This document shows positions 1 through 6,003 of a stretch of 13,533 bases of DNA, piece by piece (the first letter of the stretch is position 1; each line of letters opens with the position of its first letter). The DNA is from Candidatus Peribacteraceae bacterium. Lineage in GTDB: Bacteria; Patescibacteriota; Gracilibacteria; Peribacterales; Peribacteraceae. The stretch spans positions 1-13,533 of the forward strand of contig JAGORY010000029.1 of assembly GCA_018062585.1 (NCBI GenBank), read 5' to 3'. Under the pieces are notes generated by a model. The model was given only the letters and a program-made list of their open reading frames with translations, searched no databases and was not told the origin of the DNA. Both the position numbers and the translations under genes were made by a program.

Positions 1-170
1 GGCCTTTTTCGAGCAGGGCCCGTATCGCAGTCTGCACGTCCAGATGAGGCTGGAGGAAGACCTTCAGTTTCTCCCGATCCATGACTCGTCCGCCGAACAT
101 GAGCGCGATTTCCGGACAATCGGTACTGACGGTAGTGGAGCCGGGTTGTGTGACCGTGAATTTCGCCATG
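1..170 (-). CDS. Unknown protein, N-terminal fragment (cut by window edge)
   Basis: The first 56 residues of a minus-strand gene run off the left edge, starting MAKFTVTQPGSTTVSTD and containing EIALMFGGRVMDREKLKVFL. The frame stays open to the window end. I do not recognise the family; no membrane segment or signal peptide is visible. A -10-like TACATT lies 5 nt before the ATG (alternatively GATACA at 7 nt), with no Shine-Dalgarno sequence, which fits the leaderless-looking starts elsewhere in the window. It lies 74 nt downstream of the TrpR-like gene on the same strand, so it may be its partner or target. It is called real because the frame is clean, the start matches the local promoter pattern, and the competing plus-strand frame (44-439) runs antisense through both this gene and the TrpR-like gene. 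Confidence 0.5.
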
Positions 171-183
171 TCTTAATGTATCG

Positions 184-195
184 GTACATGAGTAC
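184..195. promoter_or_regulatory. Possible operator dyad GTAC-N4-GTAC
   Basis: GTACATGAGTAC consists of two GTAC arms separated by four bases. It lies between the TrpR-like gene and the gene that follows it on the minus strand, just upstream of that gene's -10-like element, so a bound protein would block the promoter. Whether it is a target of the neighbouring TrpR-like protein is inference from position only. The arms are short and could occur by chance. Confidence 0.2.
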
Positions 196-244
196 AACTG
201 AAGCGCGGCAAAGCGTACCCATGGATACCGGACACCGCAAGCTT

Positions 245-520
245 TTAGTTCTTCTTCAGGTATTTCTTGAAGCCGCCACTGCCGAACTGAAGCTGCCTGC
301 TGCCGCGTGTCACTTTGCTGATCGAAATCTTGAGCTTTTTTGCCACCGTGCGCTGTGTCATGCCATTTGCCAGCAACTTCACGAGCTGCCACCTCTCGGC
401 CAGTTTCCCACGTTCCTGCGGCGTCAGAAGGTCCGCTAGGAGCTGCTTGGCATCTGCCGCGTTCTTCGGCGACGCCATGAGTTCGTACAAATCCTGCAGG
501 TGCTTATTCGGAATCTTCAT
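245..520 (-). CDS. TrpR/YerC-YecD-like helix-turn-helix DNA-binding protein
   Basis: This 91-aa protein matches the TrpR superfamily along its length. Residues ~33-86 (LTPQERGKLAERWQLVKLL, then MTQRTVAKKLKISISKVTRG, then SRQLQFGSGGFKKYL) align with the E. coli TrpR core LTPDEREALGTRV..., SQRELKNELGAGIATITRG and S..L....VELRQWL. The helix-turn-helix is MTQRTVAKKLKISISKVTRGS. The arginines equivalent to TrpR Arg54 and Arg84, which help hold tryptophan, appear kept, but the positions of TrpR Thr81 and Ser88 are Lys and Gln, so tryptophan binding is doubtful. It is shorter than TrpR (108 aa) and lacks most of the N-terminal arm, as in YerC-type proteins. The likely role is transcriptional regulation. 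A TAGAGT -10-like box sits 8 nt before the ATG. No trp biosynthesis gene is present in the window. Confidence 0.85.
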   Translation of the reverse strand: MKIPNKHLQDLYELMASPKNAADAKQLLADLLTPQERGKLAERWQLVKLLANGMTQRTVAKKLKISISKVTRGSRQLQFGSGGFKKYLKKN

Positions 521-528
521 GTCTTTCT

Positions 529-558
529 ACTCTAATCCGTTCTTTCGGGCTTGTGCAA
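529..558 (-). promoter_or_regulatory. Promoter of the TrpR-like gene
   Basis: On the minus strand, TTGCAC (558-553) and TAGAGT (534-529) are separated by 18 bp. The expected transcription start is about one or two bases before the ATG at 520, making the message almost leaderless. The match is by eye and the -35 is weak (three of six consensus bases). Confidence 0.35.
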
Positions 559-592
559 CGTGAAAAAAAGATGCTGGCCTCCGAGCTGCTTC

Positions 593-1078
593 CTATGCTT
601 CTTCGGTATCGTCGTCTCCCCTAAAAATGTTCAGACGGGCGGGCCGATTCTTGGCGAACGGCAAACTCTCCCTTATCGACTGCCGGATCGCTTCCGCCGC
701 CTCGGAAAGTAGCTCGATATCGGTTCCGCGTTGTGATAATTGCGCAACCGCCCAGTCCAAGAGTCCTTCTAGATCAATGTCCTGTATGTAGGCCGGAGAA
801 ACTTTTTCTTGCTCAGAAAGTTTCGTGACGATCAAATCAGACAAATCGCCTTCTATCTCCAAGAGAGCACGCGACGTCTCTTGCTGCTCTGGATCACGGA
901 GTTGTTCTAGCGTCGCACGTGCCTTGTTCGTTGCAAGGAGAATGATACTTTCAAGATCTCGAAGCGTTGATTTGCGCGTTTCAAGATGATCGTGCAGAAA
1001 GCGTCCGACTGTCAGATTGTTAGCGTCAGCAGGTATCAAGGGTGCCCTGCTTGCCTCGTCGAGTGAGTCGGTACCCAT
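593..1078 (-). CDS. Unknown acidic, mostly helical protein
   Basis: The protein has 161 aa from the ATG at 1078. It is rich in Glu, Asp, Leu and Ala, with heptad-like stretches such as TRKSTLRDLESIILLATNKA and ETSRALLEIEGDLSDLIV, and an acidic tail GDDDTEEA. No membrane segment, signal peptide or catalytic motif is visible. An in-frame ATG three codons upstream (1087) overlaps the TATAAT box itself and so lies upstream of the predicted transcription start. I therefore prefer 1078, which would be leaderless. It lies between the TrpR-like gene (72 nt beyond its stop) and the inverted-repeat element. I do not recognise the family; a helical scaffold or regulatory protein is only a guess. Confidence 0.6.
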   Translation of the reverse strand: MGTDSLDEASRAPLIPADANNLTVGRFLHDHLETRKSTLRDLESIILLATNKARATLEQLRDPEQQETSRALLEIEGDLSDLIVTKLSEQEKVSPAYIQDIDLEGLLDWAVAQLSQRGTDIELLSEAAEAIRQSIRESLPFAKNRPARLNIFRGDDDTEEA

Positions 1079-1085
1079 GATCTCC

Positions 1086-1114
1086 ATTATACAACAATAG
1101 TATTATTTTGACCA
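1086..1114 (-). promoter_or_regulatory. Strong promoter, leaderless-type, for the 161-aa unknown gene
   Basis: On the minus strand, TGGTCA (1114-1109), a 17-bp spacer and a perfect TATAAT (1091-1086) are followed by 7 nt and then ATG (1078). The predicted transcription start coincides with the start codon to within a base. The -10 is consensus; the -35 matches four of six bases. Confidence 0.55.
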
Positions 1115-1128
1115 TCACACACCTCGCC

Positions 1129-1374
1129 TAACTGCTCACCGACCCTGCGTTCTTACTCTCGCACTCATTCATGCTATGCCTTCTCCGGCCCCCACCCGGC
1201 TCTGCGGAGCCACCCTCCCCCGGGTCCTGAGGGACAAGCCGGGGGAGGGGAACATTTTTTGCGAAACAGGAAGAACGAAGCTCCCCTCACCCCGCTGCTC
1301 CTCAGAGCCGGGGGGAGGGGCCGGGGGTGGGGGCCGGATGAGGAGCAGGAATGCACAAGATCAGTGAGCAGTTA
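1129..1374. mobile_element. MITE-like nested inverted-repeat element, 246 bp
   Basis: The intergenic stretch before prfB is filled by a GC-rich element. Its ends are perfect 11-bp inverted repeats: TAACTGCTCAC (1129-1139) and GTGAGCAGTTA (1364-1374). Further in lie a perfect 14-bp pair TCCGGCCCCCACCC (1184-1197) / GGGTGGGGGCCGGA (1325-1338) and an 8-bp pair CGGCTCTG (1197-1204) / CAGAGCCG (1303-1310). The left half also contains two self-contained hairpins: GGCTC-TGCG-GAGCC (1198-1211), and an 11-bp stem CCCTCCCCCGG (1213-1223) / CCGGGGGAGGG (1239-1249) that encloses a smaller GTCC-TGAG-GGAC hairpin. Short frames inside do not look like proteins. No flanking target duplication is obvious. A non-autonomous mobile or REP-type repeat is the likeliest explanation; it could also act as a transcription barrier. 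Confidence 0.6.
1213..1260 (+). terminator. Hairpin plus T-run inside the repeat element
   Basis: The 11-bp stem CCCTCCCCCGG/CCGGGGGAGGG is followed after a few bases by TTTTTT (1255-1260), which looks like an intrinsic terminator read on the plus strand. No plus-strand gene lies upstream, so any role would be to block antisense transcription toward prfB. It may simply be part of the element. Confidence 0.3.
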
Positions 1375-1416
1375 CGCCCGTGTATTTTTTTGCATATTAG
1401 AAAATATATGCCATCC

Positions 1417-2506
1417 TTAGACCTCCCTCGCCTCCCGCTTCAACTCCGCCTCAATAAGCAGATCCAGATCTCCGTCGAGGACGCCTGCCGTATCGCTTGT
1501 CTCGTAGTTGGTTCGGAGATCTTTCACCATCTGGTACGGCTGCAGAACGTAGCTTCGGATCTGCGAACCGAAGTCGGCGCTGGCCGCTGATCCGCGGAGG
1601 CGCTTTTTCTCTGCTTCCTGCTCCGCCTCTTTGCGTTCCACGAGCTTGGCCTTGACGAGGTGCATCGCGCGTTCGCGGTTTTGGATCTGAGACCGTTCGT
1701 TCTGGCACGCGACCACGATGCCAGTCGGGATGTGCGTGATGCGAACAGCGCTGTCGGTTTTATTCACGTGTTGTCCACCTGCACCACCCGAGCGATACGT
1801 ATCAACGCGCAGATCGTTTTGGTTCACCTCGATGTCGTGCTCACCGGCCATGTCAGGAAGCACTTCAACGAGCGCGAAACTGGTCTGCCGGAGGCTCTTG
1901 GCATTGAAGGGCGAGAGCCGTACCAAGCGGTGTGTGCCACGTTCACACTTCAGGTGTCCGTACGCCGCGTCTCCGGAAAAGTAGATGGTAATCGATTTGA
2001 TGCCGGCTTCTTGTCCGTCGGTGCGTTCTACGGTTTCAGTCTTCCACTCCTTGCGCTCGGCGTACCGGAGATACATCCGTGCGAGCATGCCGGCCCAGTC
2101 TTGAGCTTCGGTGCCGCCGGCTCCGGCTGAGATCGTCACATAGGCGTTACCGATGTCATATTTTCCTCCGAGGTACAGCGCGCGTTCGGCTTTGCCCCAG
2201 CGTTCGGCAAGTGACGCGTACTCTTTCTCAAGTGCCGGAATATCTGACACCGAACTTTCGTTCGCGATCTGCATGATGTCGGCTGCATTCTGCGCGAGTT
2301 CGGCAATAGGCTCCCACTGTTTCTTGAACCCCTTCAGTTTCTGAAAAAGACCCTCGGCTCTCCGATGATCGTTCCAGATGTCCGGAGCGGAGGTGAGCGA
2401 CTCAAGTTCGGCGATGTGAGTGGGGATGCCTCGCCGCTCAAAGAGAGTCCTTGCCCATGTTCACGGCGCTCAGCAGCTCGGTGAGTTTGCGGAGAATCTC
2501 GTCCAC
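1417..2506 (-). CDS. prfB: Peptide chain release factor 2 (RF2) with programmed +1 frameshift
   Basis: RF2 recognises UAA and UGA on the ribosome and releases the finished peptide. The main frame (2439-1417) carries the tripeptide anticodon SPF and the catalytic GGQ in SGGAGGQHVNKTDSAVRITH, at about residues 198-200 and 243-245 of the full protein, close to E. coli RF2 (205-207, 250-252). The N-terminus lies in another frame. Translation from GTG at 2506 reads 22 codons (VDEILRKLTELLSAVNMGKD, then S-L) and reaches CTT TGA at 2443-2438. Skipping one T gives CTT GAG and continues as ERRGIPTHIAELESL into the main frame, for a total of 362 aa (E. coli RF2 has 365). AAGGA four bases before CTT is the stimulatory SD-like element. 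No other release-factor gene is nearby. The start codon is the least certain part, since no SD is well placed. Confidence 0.95.
2437..2452 (-). promoter_or_regulatory. prfB programmed +1 frameshift site
   Basis: Read on the minus strand, AAGGA (2452-2448), four bases (CTCT), then the slippery codon CTT (2443-2441) and in-frame TGA (2440-2438) followed by G. This has the same architecture as the E. coli site (AGGGGG, three bases, CTT TGA C). When RF2 is scarce, the ribosome pauses at UGA, slips forward one base and makes full RF2. This autoregulation is well established in the family; here it is inferred from sequence. Confidence 0.9.
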
Positions 2507-2533
2507 GGGAAAGGGAGAAAAGGCTTCCTCGGC

Positions 2534-2539
2534 ACTCTA
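2534..2539 (-). promoter_or_regulatory. Possible extended -10 of prfB
   Basis: On the minus strand, TGC-TAGAGT gives a TGn extended -10 about 27 nt before the GTG of prfB, implying a roughly 20-nt leader. No good -35 is visible. This is a weak call, made because the gene must be transcribed from this short divergent interval. Confidence 0.25.
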
Positions 2540-2546
2540 GCAGCGA

Positions 2547-2564
2547 TGTAGCTTTTCTGCTACA
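2547..2564. promoter_or_regulatory. Inverted repeat overlapping the -10 of the PilN-like gene
   Basis: TGTAGC (2547-2552), a six-base loop TTTTCT, and GCTACA (2559-2564) form a perfect 6-bp dyad. Its right arm overlaps the TACAAT -10 box. It sits in the divergent interval between prfB and the pilus-like genes, so it could be an operator controlling one or both. Confidence 0.35.
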
Positions 2565-2566
2565 AT
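2561..2566 (+). promoter_or_regulatory. Extended -10 of the PilN-like gene (leaderless-type)
   Basis: TGC followed by TACAAT makes a TGn extended -10. Six bases later comes the ATG at 2573, so the predicted first transcribed base is the A of the start codon. No convincing -35 is present, as is common with extended -10 promoters. Confidence 0.5.
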
Positions 2567-2572
2567 AGTTTG

Positions 2573-3211
2573 ATGCCTTTAGACCGCAGTACTCAGCCAA
2601 AACCGGCGGACAAACACGTCGTTCCACACGAGGGACCAGTGCTGCTGCCTGCGATCGCAAGGCTCGGCCTTCCGGTTGGCATCTTCGGCGCTACTTTTTT
2701 CCTCATCGCGGTCGTGCTTACGATGCTCTTTTCGCCGGACCGTTTTCCGGTACGAGTAGGGGATAAGACGGTGCGTCTTCACGATCTGGAATCCGAAGAG
2801 AAAAGTTTACACAACAAAATGGCCGATCTCATGGAAGAGCGCCGCAAGATTCTTGCCGACTCGGACGCACCGGTTCTCCATCAGGTGGAGAGGCTGCGCT
2901 CCGCAATGTCTCCGGTGGGTGCGGGGATGCTCAGTGTCGAAGACGTGCGTAGGAGCTTCCGTTCGCCATCCGCTGATCCGATCTCGCTCCCTGGTGTTTC
3001 CTTCGATGGAACCGCAAACGCACTCGTGCTCCATGGCGAAGTCAGAGATACCGGTGGCAGATCGATGCAGCTGCTTGCGACCTTCGTCGACGAGCTTCGT
3101 GCGATTCCCGACTTTGATTCTGTTTCCGAACCCGAATACACATCCGAGCCGCTACCGGGCGGGGGCTCTCTCTCGACATTTACTCTGACACTCCGATTTC
3201 ACCGTGAATAA
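2573..3211 (+). CDS. One-pass membrane protein, PilN-like
   Basis: The protein has 212 aa from ATG at 2573; an in-frame TTG one codon earlier is less likely because the ATG sits exactly at the predicted transcription start. The layout is a short cytoplasmic N-terminus, one membrane segment at about 33-53 (PVGIFGATFFLIAVVLTMLF), a charged, probably coiled-coil stretch at about 70-95 (LESEEKSLHNKMADLMEERR) and a C-terminal domain ending in STFTLTLRFHRE. Order, size and the ending beta-strand resemble PilN, which pairs with PilO to form the inner-membrane alignment complex of type IV pili. The 3' end overlaps the next gene by 8 nt. No PilM is adjacent. The PilN reading rests on architecture and context rather than a diagnostic motif; another bitopic envelope protein is possible. 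Confidence 0.5.
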   Translation: MPLDRSTQPKPADKHVVPHEGPVLLPAIARLGLPVGIFGATFFLIAVVLTMLFSPDRFPVRVGDKTVRLHDLESEEKSLHNKMADLMEERRKILADSDAPVLHQVERLRSAMSPVGAGMLSVEDVRRSFRSPSADPISLPGVSFDGTANALVLHGEVRDTGGRSMQLLATFVDELRAIPDFDSVSEPEYTSEPLPGGGSLSTFTLTLRFHRE

Positions 3212-4043
3212 ATTCTTCGTCACTCATCGGCAGACTTGCGGTGTTGCGTCGTTCGTCGCCGGCATCGTGTTATCGATCGCGGCGTGTGGCGTACTGGCAT
3301 CCCACGCCAGTCTGTTTTCTCAGAAGCGGGACACCGCGGTTATGATCGGGACACAGCTACCGGAGCTGAAGACAGCCGTTGCATTGCTGTCCGCCAATGT
3401 GGAAGCAGAACGCATATTTGCGGATCAAGCTCTTACGGCACGGGAGGAGCAGGCCGCAGTCTACGTGCTTCCGAACACCTCTCCGTCTCCCCGCACCGTG
3501 AAAACGTTGCAGGAAATTTCCCGCGCGCTCGCTGCGGATGGAGTTTTCGCACTCGACAAACTGACGTTCGACGCGAAGCCGACTGATGAGGGAAGTTTCA
3601 AGACACTCGCGGCTCACGCGGTATTCCGTGGTTCGTTCCAGAACATGGCACGGATGCTCGCGGTCCTGGGATTTGGCGGCGATATGGTTGTCCGTGACAC
3701 GCTCAGTCCTGAGGTGCAGGAACTATTCCTTCGCCAAGTAGAAGCAGTGTCCCCGCACTCGCTGCGGCGCGCTGAAGATTTCCTGTATCTGGATCTCATG
3801 CAGTACGCCGCTGATCCGGACAAGAATGAGCAGCGCATGCTTGAGGACGTGCCGACAGCGGTCGTCTCAGATATCCGAGCAACGCTCCTCGCCGGAGGAC
3901 TCGGCAGTGTCCGTTCTGCCTTCTCGGGGATTGCCGCCGGTCTGTATCAAAAGGGCCTCTGGCCCACTCCGCTCATGAAGGTGACCGGCCTAGAGCGCGC
4001 AGGTGACCGCTGGACTGTGGAATTCACGGTCTTCAGCCGATAA
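3204..4043 (+). CDS. One-pass membrane protein, PilO-like
   Basis: The protein has 279 aa from a GTG that overlaps the last codons of the preceding gene, suggesting translational coupling. A membrane segment at about 14-33 (ASFVAGIVLSIAACGVLASH) follows a short basic N-terminus. A helical stretch at about 45-85 (LKTAVALLSANVEAERIFAD) precedes a domain beginning PRTVKTLQEISRALAADGVF and including AVFRGSFQNMARMLAVLGFG, the pattern of PilO (coiled coil, then ferredoxin-like fold). It is longer than typical PilO (about 200 aa); the extra C-terminal region of about 100 residues is unfamiliar. With the gene before it, it probably forms a PilN/PilO-like inner-membrane pair. The function is inferred from architecture and pairing. 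Confidence 0.45.
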   Translation: MNKFFVTHRQTCGVASFVAGIVLSIAACGVLASHASLFSQKRDTAVMIGTQLPELKTAVALLSANVEAERIFADQALTAREEQAAVYVLPNTSPSPRTVKTLQEISRALAADGVFALDKLTFDAKPTDEGSFKTLAAHAVFRGSFQNMARMLAVLGFGGDMVVRDTLSPEVQELFLRQVEAVSPHSLRRAEDFLYLDLMQYAADPDKNEQRMLEDVPTAVVSDIRATLLAGGLGSVRSAFSGIAAGLYQKGLWPTPLMKVTGLERAGDRWTVEFTVFSR

Positions 4044-4060
4044 CGAATTGCGGGTAGGCT
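4032..4060 (+). promoter_or_regulatory. Possible internal promoter before the GT2 gene
   Basis: TTCAGC (4032-4037), 17 bp, then TAGGCT (4055-4060) lie exactly 6 nt before the GTG start at 4067, the same spacing as the other leaderless-type starts here. The boxes are poor matches to consensus, so confidence is low. Confidence 0.25.
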
Positions 4061-4066
4061 GACACT

Positions 4067-4984
4067 GTGCGCCTTCGTATCGTCATTCCGGCTTTCAACG
4101 AGGAGAAAAGTATCGCTCGTGTTCTTTCTGCGATCCCGAGAACACTCCCGCATATCTCTGAGATCCGTGCCCTCGTGGTCAGTGACGGAAGCACGGATGA
4201 TACCGCGCGCATCGCGGCATCGAATGGAGCCATCGTCATCACGCACACCGAAAGACTCGGCCTCGCCGCGGCTTTCAGGACCGGACTCAAGGCCGCGCTC
4301 GACAGTCATGCCGATATTATTGTGACTCTGGATGCGGATGGGCAGTACCGTCCTGAAGAGATCGCGGTGCTACTCGAAACGATGCGTCGCACGAAGGCGG
4401 ATCTCATCGTCGGTGACCGCAGTGTCGTTCGTTGCACTCACATGCCAGTGTGCAACCGTATCGGTAATGTCATCGGGAGCTTCATGCTGCGCATCATGGG
4501 CGTCACCCGTATCACGGACGCATCATCAGGATTTCGGCTGTTTACGGCGCGCCTCGGAAAAGCACTGCGGATCATGAGTCGCCATACCTACACCCACGAG
4601 ATGCTCATTCAGGCCGATGCCTACGGCTTCCGAACCGCAGAAGTGCCAGTGACGTTCCTGCCCCGCGCTCACGGCCGCAGCAAGCTTGTCCGTACGCTTC
4701 GGCATCACATCCTCCGTTCATGCGGCACCATCGTCCGTTCCACGTTTCTGTATCGTCCGCTTCGAAAATTCCTTCTCCTCTCGGCCGCGTGCTTGGTGAT
4801 TGCGGGACTCATCACTGTGTATGCGTTTCGGGATCTTGCTTTTCATTTTAACTCAATGATGCTCGCGATCTTATTCACAGTCGCGGGGATACAGTTTCTT
4901 GTTCTCGGTGTCATCGCAGAGTCGTACGCCGCTGATCGCAGGCTCGCGCATGAGCAGGAGCGTACGTTCTCTCGCCAGTCATGA
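4067..4984 (+). CDS. GT2 glycosyltransferase, DPM1/ArnC-like, with C-terminal membrane helices
   Basis: The protein has 305 aa. It opens with the GT-A strand MRLRIVIPAFNEEKSIARVL, has the acidic VVSDGSTDD at about residues 38-46, the metal/nucleotide-sugar motif LDADGQYRPEE at about 87-97 and the later DASSGFRLF typical of dolichyl-phosphate-mannose-synthase and polyprenyl-phosphate sugar transferases. Two hydrophobic helices near the C-terminus (LLLSAACLVIAGLITVYAF and MMLAILFTVAGIQFLVLGVI) would anchor it. Family knowledge suggests transfer of a sugar from a nucleotide donor to a lipid phosphate on the cytoplasmic face; the sugar cannot be told. It begins with GTG 23 nt after the PilO-like gene and overlaps the next gene by ATGA, so it leads or sits within a glycosyltransferase operon. 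Confidence 0.88.
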   Translation: MRLRIVIPAFNEEKSIARVLSAIPRTLPHISEIRALVVSDGSTDDTARIAASNGAIVITHTERLGLAAAFRTGLKAALDSHADIIVTLDADGQYRPEEIAVLLETMRRTKADLIVGDRSVVRCTHMPVCNRIGNVIGSFMLRIMGVTRITDASSGFRLFTARLGKALRIMSRHTYTHEMLIQADAYGFRTAEVPVTFLPRAHGRSKLVRTLRHHILRSCGTIVRSTFLYRPLRKFLLLSAACLVIAGLITVYAFRDLAFHFNSMMLAILFTVAGIQFLVLGVIAESYAADRRLAHEQERTFSRQS

Positions 4985-6003
4985 CGCGCCGTATTCTCTT
5001 CATTTCGCGGACACTCAGTACTGGCTACGGCGGCATGCAGACCCAGGCATCGTCGCTCATCGAAGCATTGCGCCGGAATCCGGACGTCTCGCTTCGCGTT
5101 GTGGGATACGGAGGACGACGCATCGGTCTCTTCCTCTTTTTTCCGTACGCATTGCTCGCTGCTCTTTTCACGAGAGCACACACAGTTCACATCGGGGACG
5201 CGCTTCTCTCACTCTTTTTTCCAGTACTCGCTGTTTTCCGGCCGCGTCTCAAGAGGACCGTCACGGTGCACGGACTTGATATCGTGTGGAATAGGCTGTG
5301 GTACCTCATTCTCATCAGGCGGTCGTTGCGTTTTGCGCATAGGGTCGTCGCGGTCAGTCGGGCTACTGCGGGCGCGTGTATGGATCTCGGTATAGGTTCG
5401 GAGCGCATCGTCGTTATTCCATGTGGCATTGTGATGCCTGAAATCAGCGCCAGAAAAAAACCACAGGATCCGGTACTACTCTCACTTGGGAGACTCGTTC
5501 CGCGCAAAGGTGTCAGTTGGTTTTTGGAGAATGTTTTCCCACTCCTCCTCGCACGTCATCCGACGATGCGCTTCGTCATAGCGGGTGACGGCCCCGAGAT
5601 CGCATCGCTTCGTAGCATCGTCGCCGCGCAGAACTGGCAGTATGCGGTGGAGATTGTGGGGGCAGTTCCAGAGCGAGCAAAAGAATCACTCTTTCAAAAC
5701 GCGTCGCTCCTCATCATGCCGAATATTCCTGTCTTCGGTGACATGGAAGGATTCGGCATCGCCGCTCTGGAAGCCGCTTCCCGAGGTATCCCCGTCGTAG
5801 CGGCTGATCTTGAAGGACTCAAGGATTCGGTTATTGAGGGCGTCACCGGTCTACGATTTTTGCCGCTTGATTTGCAGAGTGCCGCAGTCGCAGTCGAGTC
5901 CGCGCTGATGCAAGAGTGGAATAGAGATTCCATGAAAAAAGCCGTGCAAGAAAAATTTAATATCGACTCGATAGCTTCACGGTACATGCATGACGTCTTC
6001 TAA
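4981..6003 (+). CDS. GT4 family glycosyltransferase
   Basis: The protein has 340 aa. GT-B fold features are visible: the N-terminal RILFISRTLSTGYGGMQTQA with its glycine-rich acceptor loop, the domain-joining VVAVSRATAGACMDLGIGSE and IVVIPCGIV, the donor-side start LLSLGRLVPRKG, and the E-x7-E signature in EGFGIAALEAASRGIPVVAA at about residues 256-275. Such enzymes add a sugar from a nucleotide donor with retention of configuration. A hydrophobic patch (LFLFFPYALLAALF) may help it bind the membrane. Its ATG overlaps the TGA of the GT2 gene (ATGA), and its end overlaps the next glycosyltransferase by 14 nt, so the three are very probably co-translated. The substrate cannot be inferred. Confidence 0.88.
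   Translation: MTRRILFISRTLSTGYGGMQTQASSLIEALRRNPDVSLRVVGYGGRRIGLFLFFPYALLAALFTRAHTVHIGDALLSLFFPVLAVFRPRLKRTVTVHGLDIVWNRLWYLILIRRSLRFAHRVVAVSRATAGACMDLGIGSERIVVIPCGIVMPEISARKKPQDPVLLSLGRLVPRKGVSWFLENVFPLLLARHPTMRFVIAGDGPEIASLRSIVAAQNWQYAVEIVGAVPERAKESLFQNASLLIMPNIPVFGDMEGFGIAALEAASRGIPVVAADLEGLKDSVIEGVTGLRFLPLDLQSAAVAVESALMQEWNRDSMKKAVQEKFNIDSIASRYMHDVF

Noticed and set aside
44..439. 131-codon plus-strand open frame
   Set aside because: It runs antisense to the clear TrpR-like gene and to the truncated gene at the left edge; its composition does not look like a protein and it has no start signal.
1174..1367. Short open frames on both strands in the GC-rich intergenic block
   Set aside because: They arise from the inverted-repeat element; the Pro/Gly/Ser-rich translations mirror each other across the palindrome.
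1392..1411. GCATAT / ATATGC hairpin next to a T-run, as a prfB terminator
   Set aside because: On the minus strand the hairpin is followed by A residues rather than T, and on the plus strand the T-run precedes it, so it is not an intrinsic terminator in either direction.
1660..2130. Long plus-strand open frame opposite prfB
   Set aside because: It is a shadow of the RF2 coding frame in GC-rich DNA; the minus frame has unambiguous RF2 motifs.
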